From positions 1-64,000 of the forward strand of contig NZ_JACHIF010000007.1 in the NCBI RefSeq assembly GCF_014203045.1: a stretch of DNA of 64,000 bases, read 5' to 3'. The notes below the pieces were generated by a model that saw only the letters and a program-made list of their open reading frames with translations, searched no databases and was not told the DNA's origin. Position 1 is the stretch's first letter, and each line of letters starts with the position of its first letter. This stretch comes from Prosthecobacter dejongeii. Its GTDB lineage: Bacteria; Verrucomicrobiota; Verrucomicrobiia; Verrucomicrobiales; Verrucomicrobiaceae. Shown here in pieces: positions 60,989-64,000 of the stretch. A program made the position numbers and the translations under genes.

Positions 60989-61822
60989 TCAAACTTTGCC
61001 AGTGACGATGGCGTAAGCTCGATTGACGAATTCCCAATTCACGACTTTCCACCATGCGTCGATGTATTGTTCTCGGTCTTCTCCGTATTGCTCGTAGTAG
61101 CTATGTTCCCACAAGTCCAGGGCCAAAAGTGGCTTTCCAGATTGGTGCCATGGGATGTGGTCTTTCATGAGGGGATTATCCTCATTCATGGTGGTGCTCG
61201 TGACCAGGCATCCATCTGGCCGATAAACCAGCCAGGCCCAGCCGGAACCAACGTGATTCATCGCAGTCTCTTTGAAAACTTGTCGAAAGGCTTTCACACT
61301 GCCAAAGTCTTCAAGGATAGCCCGTGCAGCCCGTCCTTGGGGGCCCGAAGGGCCAGAATCTGGCGGGCAGAGAAAGCGCCAAAAAGCGGTGTGATTGATG
61401 TGGCCACCACCAGCACGGCGGATGGTCTGAACGGATTCTTTGGAGAGCGTTTGAGGGGCTTGGAATGACAGACCCTGGCTGACCAGTCTGCCGATTGGCA
61501 TGAGGGAGTCTGACTTTTGCGGCTGGATCATCCTATCCATACCTGGCATGAGAGAGACGACATTGCCCACCGTCATTGCCTCGGTTTGTAGGGCCAATTC
61601 CAACTCTCGCAAATACTGAGCATGAGTCTCGCGATAATGGCGTCGCAGCGTGCTCGCTTTCATGAAAGGCTCCAAGGCTTCAAAATCAAATGGCAGAGGT
61701 TCTTGACGTAATGCAACTCCTAGGGGCGTGGACAACGGAGCGGGAGCACCTAAAACGGTGCTGCTAAATGCGGCCGTTGCTGCGGTAATGAAGCCCCGCC
61801 GTGTCATGGAGGAATATTGCAT
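60989..61822 (-). CDS. Fe/Mn superoxide dismutase with Tat-type export signal
   Basis: 277 residues against about 200 for usual SodA/SodB; the extra is an N-terminal Tat-like signal (TRRGFITAATAAFSS) and a linker. The metal ligands are all there: a His in LRRHYRETHAQYL, a His in GGGHINHTAFW, and Asp and His in LALDLWEHSYYEQY. GSGWAWLV and the C-terminal VNWEFVNRAY are typical. It should remove superoxide outside the cytoplasm, either as an Fe or Mn form. It is not co-transcribed with the copper/heme operon in this window. Confidence 0.93.
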   Translation of the reverse strand: MQYSSMTRRGFITAATAAFSSTVLGAPAPLSTPLGVALRQEPLPFDFEALEPFMKASTLRRHYRETHAQYLRELELALQTEAMTVGNVVSLMPGMDRMIQPQKSDSLMPIGRLVSQGLSFQAPQTLSKESVQTIRRAGGGHINHTAFWRFLCPPDSGPSGPQGRAARAILEDFGSVKAFRQVFKETAMNHVGSGWAWLVYRPDGCLVTSTTMNEDNPLMKDHIPWHQSGKPLLALDLWEHSYYEQYGEDREQYIDAWWKVVNWEFVNRAYAIVTGKV

Positions 61823-61908
61823 TTTTCGAGATTAACTGAATTCGAAAAAAAACAACAATAGGGATTTGGTTTATTATCCGGTGTTTTGCACGCAATCAGC
61901 GTTAGCCA

Positions 61909-63225
61909 TTAAGCTGATGGAAATTTCTCTTTAGGAGACAGTGCATATAGCAATAGTCCCACAAGAATTGTGCCCAATCCAGCCAAGGACTCCTTGGGAC
62001 TTTCCCACAGCAAGAAGGCCAGCATCCACAAACTGATACCCAAAAAGAGAAGCGGTGTGATGGGGTATCCCCAGCAGCGCACCGGGCGTGGCAAGTCAGG
62101 CTGTCTCCACCGCAGTACGATGAGCCCAAGCACGGTGGCAAAGGAGCAAAGCTGAATGCTGAACTGCACGTATTTGAGTACGGGCTCGAAGCTTGAAGTC
62201 TTGAGCAATGTCACCACGATGCAGATCTGAAATAGCAAGGCGACAATGGGAACTCCGCCCGCAGATTTTTTGGCAAAGGGACGTAGCAGTACTAGATCTT
62301 GGCCCATGGCCATGGTGACTCGCGGTCCCACCCATGTCATGGCGCTGATGCTGGAAACGAGTCCGAGACAGATCAACCCTGACATCAGATTGCCCCCAAG
62401 TTTGCCAAAGATGAAATCTGCCGCCACATGACCGACCTCGTTTTTTCCTTCCAGGGAGCTCAGGGGTGCCGCATACAAAAAAACGCCGTTCAGGGCTACA
62501 TACAGCAAAGTTACCAGTCCTGTGCCCAGAGCAATAGCTTTGGGGACGTTACGCGCAGGATCACGAATCTCGCCCGTGATGTACGTCGCTGCATTCCAGC
62601 CTGCATAAGAGTACATGACAAAGACCAGACTGATGGCGAATGACTTGCTGGTGATCAAGGTGCCATCTCCCACTGTGGGTAGGAAGCTCACAGGCTGTCT
62701 TTCTGCCAGTAGCATTCCTGCAACAATGAAAATGAGGATCAGGGTGACCTTTCCCCAGGTGGCCATGTTTTGAAATTTCGAGGCCACATGGATGCCGAAC
62801 ATGTGAATGATAGTCACCGCCACGCTGACAGCTATCGAAAGATGCAAAGCGGAGGCCCCAGGAAAAATTCCCGTGTAGTATTTGCCGAAAGCCATCGCCG
62901 CTAAAGCGATGGGGGCTGCAAACCCGACTGTGGAAGAAAGCCAGCCTGCGACGAAACCCACCGAAGGATGAAATATCCGCGATAGGAAGTGATACTCTCC
63001 GCCAGATCTAGGGAAAGCGGCAGCCAGTTCTCCGTAAGCGAGGGCACCACAAAAAGCACACACCCCTCCAATGGTCCATAATATGACGATGGCAAAGCCG
63101 GAAGGCAGACCACCGACTTGATAACCGAGACTCGTGAAGACCCCAGTACCGATCATATTCGCCACAACGATGGCTGTGGCAGTCAAAAGGGAAACACCTG
63201 GGCGTGAGTGGGGAGCTTCATTCAT
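61909..63225 (-). CDS. APC family amino acid permease
   Basis: 438 residues with about 12 membrane helices. The N-terminal helix carries the substrate/Na-site pattern VVANMIGTGVFTSLGYQ. A typical APC stretch lies at GELAAAFPRSGGEYHFLSRI, another at YSYAGWNAATYITGEIRDPA, and the family's late FSIQLCSFATVLGLIVLR. Proton-coupled uptake or exchange of amino acids is likely; the specificity cannot be told. It is a single gene with 63 bp between it and the WD40 gene behind which it lies. Confidence 0.93.
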   Translation of the reverse strand: MNEAPHSRPGVSLLTATAIVVANMIGTGVFTSLGYQVGGLPSGFAIVILWTIGGVCAFCGALAYGELAAAFPRSGGEYHFLSRIFHPSVGFVAGWLSSTVGFAAPIALAAMAFGKYYTGIFPGASALHLSIAVSVAVTIIHMFGIHVASKFQNMATWGKVTLILIFIVAGMLLAERQPVSFLPTVGDGTLITSKSFAISLVFVMYSYAGWNAATYITGEIRDPARNVPKAIALGTGLVTLLYVALNGVFLYAAPLSSLEGKNEVGHVAADFIFGKLGGNLMSGLICLGLVSSISAMTWVGPRVTMAMGQDLVLLRPFAKKSAGGVPIVALLFQICIVVTLLKTSSFEPVLKYVQFSIQLCSFATVLGLIVLRWRQPDLPRPVRCWGYPITPLLFLGISLWMLAFLLWESPKESLAGLGTILVGLLLYALSPKEKFPSA

Positions 63226-63288
63226 AGACCTAGGGAGGCGAAGAGAACCCTGATATGCCCGTGATGCAAGGGAACAACCTGCATTGGA

Positions 63289-64000
63289 TCACGGTGCAAT
63301 GCTGCCCGTTTGCTTCCCTGCACCATCCCACAGCCAGACTTTTCCTTCATCGCCGCCGGCGAAGATCTTTTTGGCATCGCCCGTGATGGCCACGCTGTAC
63401 AGCATGTTTCCGGTGCTGTTGAGTTTGGTCTGTTTAGCCGTATCACTCCTCTGTGCTCCGTCGTGCTTTTTTAGTTCCGTATAAATGCTACCGCTGCCTT
63501 TATCCGTGATGGCCACGAGGGCCTTGCCATCGGGTGTCCATGCTAGCGCTGTAAAAACTGTTTTTTTATCGCCCAAAGTCACATCCTGTTCCCGACTTTT
63601 AACGTCCCAGACCTTGATCTCTCGATCTGCTCCCGCTGTGGCCAGTTGGGTGGCATCTTGGTTGAACGCGACGGAAAGAACATGATTCGTATGGCCTTCA
63701 TAACTGGAGATGAGCTTGCCATCTGCCACATTCCAAAGTCGGGCGAGTTTGTCTGCTGCCGCACTGGCTAGGCTTTGGCCCGTGGGGGAAAGTTTCAGGG
63801 AGTAGATGGTGTCATCATGGGCTTTCCACGTGGCGATGATTTTCTTCTCCGTGAGGTCCACACGGTGGATGAAGCCCGCTCCACCCGGTTCTCCATCAGA
63901 GGCGAAGAGCGTGCGTTGATCATTTGTTAGGGCGAGCGCAGTCAGATTGCCGACAAAATTTGCACGTATCTCCCCTTGGCTTTGCTGGGTAGCCGCGTCC
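63289..64000 (-). CDS. WD40-repeat protein, cut by the right edge
   Basis: The frame is open to the last base, so the start lies beyond 64000; a GTG at 63861 is internal. Visible are WD40 blades: WKAHDDTIYSLKLSPTGQSL with ARLWNVADG, then YEGHTNHVLSVAFNQDATQL with EIKVWDVKS, AWTPDGKALVAI, and a last blade GDAKKIFAGGDEGKVWLWDG. In Planctomycetes and Verrucomicrobia such proteins are often N-terminally fused to PSCyt1-type cytochrome domains, so the missing part may carry a heme domain. That cannot be checked here. Confidence 0.88.
   Translation of the reverse strand, partial: DAATQQSQGEIRANFVGNLTALALTNDQRTLFASDGEPGGAGFIHRVDLTEKKIIATWKAHDDTIYSLKLSPTGQSLASAAADKLARLWNVADGKLISSYEGHTNHVLSVAFNQDATQLATAGADREIKVWDVKSREQDVTLGDKKTVFTALAWTPDGKALVAITDKGSGSIYTELKKHDGAQRSDTAKQTKLNSTGNMLYSVAITGDAKKIFAGGDEGKVWLWDGAGKQTGSIAP

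Overview
The window reads as chromosomal DNA of a Verrucomicrobiota bacterium, most like the Prosthecobacter/Verrucomicrobium group. The grounds are very long secreted proteins built from autotransporter-type repeats, two of them ending in PEP-CTERM sorting signals; paired planctomycete-type cytochrome (PSCyt1/DUF1549/DUF1553) and DUF1501 genes; a sulfatase; and a Gram-negative envelope (KDO transferase WaaA, RND efflux pump). No IS element, integrase, CRISPR array or rRNA was found. Family names come from reading the proteins by eye; no database was searched.

Layout. 1-5.9 kb is a scrambled accessory zone on the minus strand. A GC-rich 926-residue protein of polyvalent/polymorphic-toxin character is followed by a tandem array of small two-repeat proteins (order A1-B1-A2-B2). 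The last of these is a decayed pseudogene fused to a second toxin-gene fragment at the left edge. A truncated polyvalent-type kinase ORF lies upstream. 6-10.5 kb holds hypothetical secreted proteins, an rRNA-methyltransferase-like protein and an L,D-transpeptidase. 10.6-29.7 kb is almost entirely minus-strand giant secreted proteins: a double-DUF4394 protein; a 2949-residue protein that begins with a galactose-oxidase-type copper radical domain and also carries lectin, PKD, beta-propeller, di-heme cytochrome and three repeated Ig/jelly-roll units; an MbnP-MauG fusion that overlaps it by 4 bp; a Cys-rich winged-helix regulator; and a PEP-CTERM repeat protein.

29.9-34.9 kb carries plus-strand housekeeping genes: kamA, an ABC ATPase/permease pair, metF and a ROK sugar kinase. 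34.9-39.6 kb is a second PEP-CTERM giant. 39.8-50.2 kb is a plus-strand run of two PSCyt/DUF1501 pairs and a sulfatase, probably for polysaccharide use. 50.2-58.6 kb holds rsmD, waaA, an RND pump with its adaptor, a MidA/NDUFAF7-type methyltransferase and a class I aldolase. 58.6-64 kb holds a jelly-roll-like secreted protein, two identical tRNA-Asp genes each with its own terminator, a secreted hypothetical, a Tat-type exported superoxide dismutase, an APC permease and a WD40 protein cut by the right edge.

The most interesting locus is 14.3-25.8 kb. A fused MbnP (copper-binding) / MauG-type di-heme enzyme is translationally coupled to a galactose-oxidase-like copper enzyme that itself carries c-type hemes and a lectin domain. 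All five copper/cofactor ligands of galactose oxidase can be found. This looks like a single exported, copper- and heme-dependent oxidation system. The second is the toxin/immunity-like array at the left end, where duplication, a repeat-bounded deletion and nonsense mutation can be read directly from the bases.
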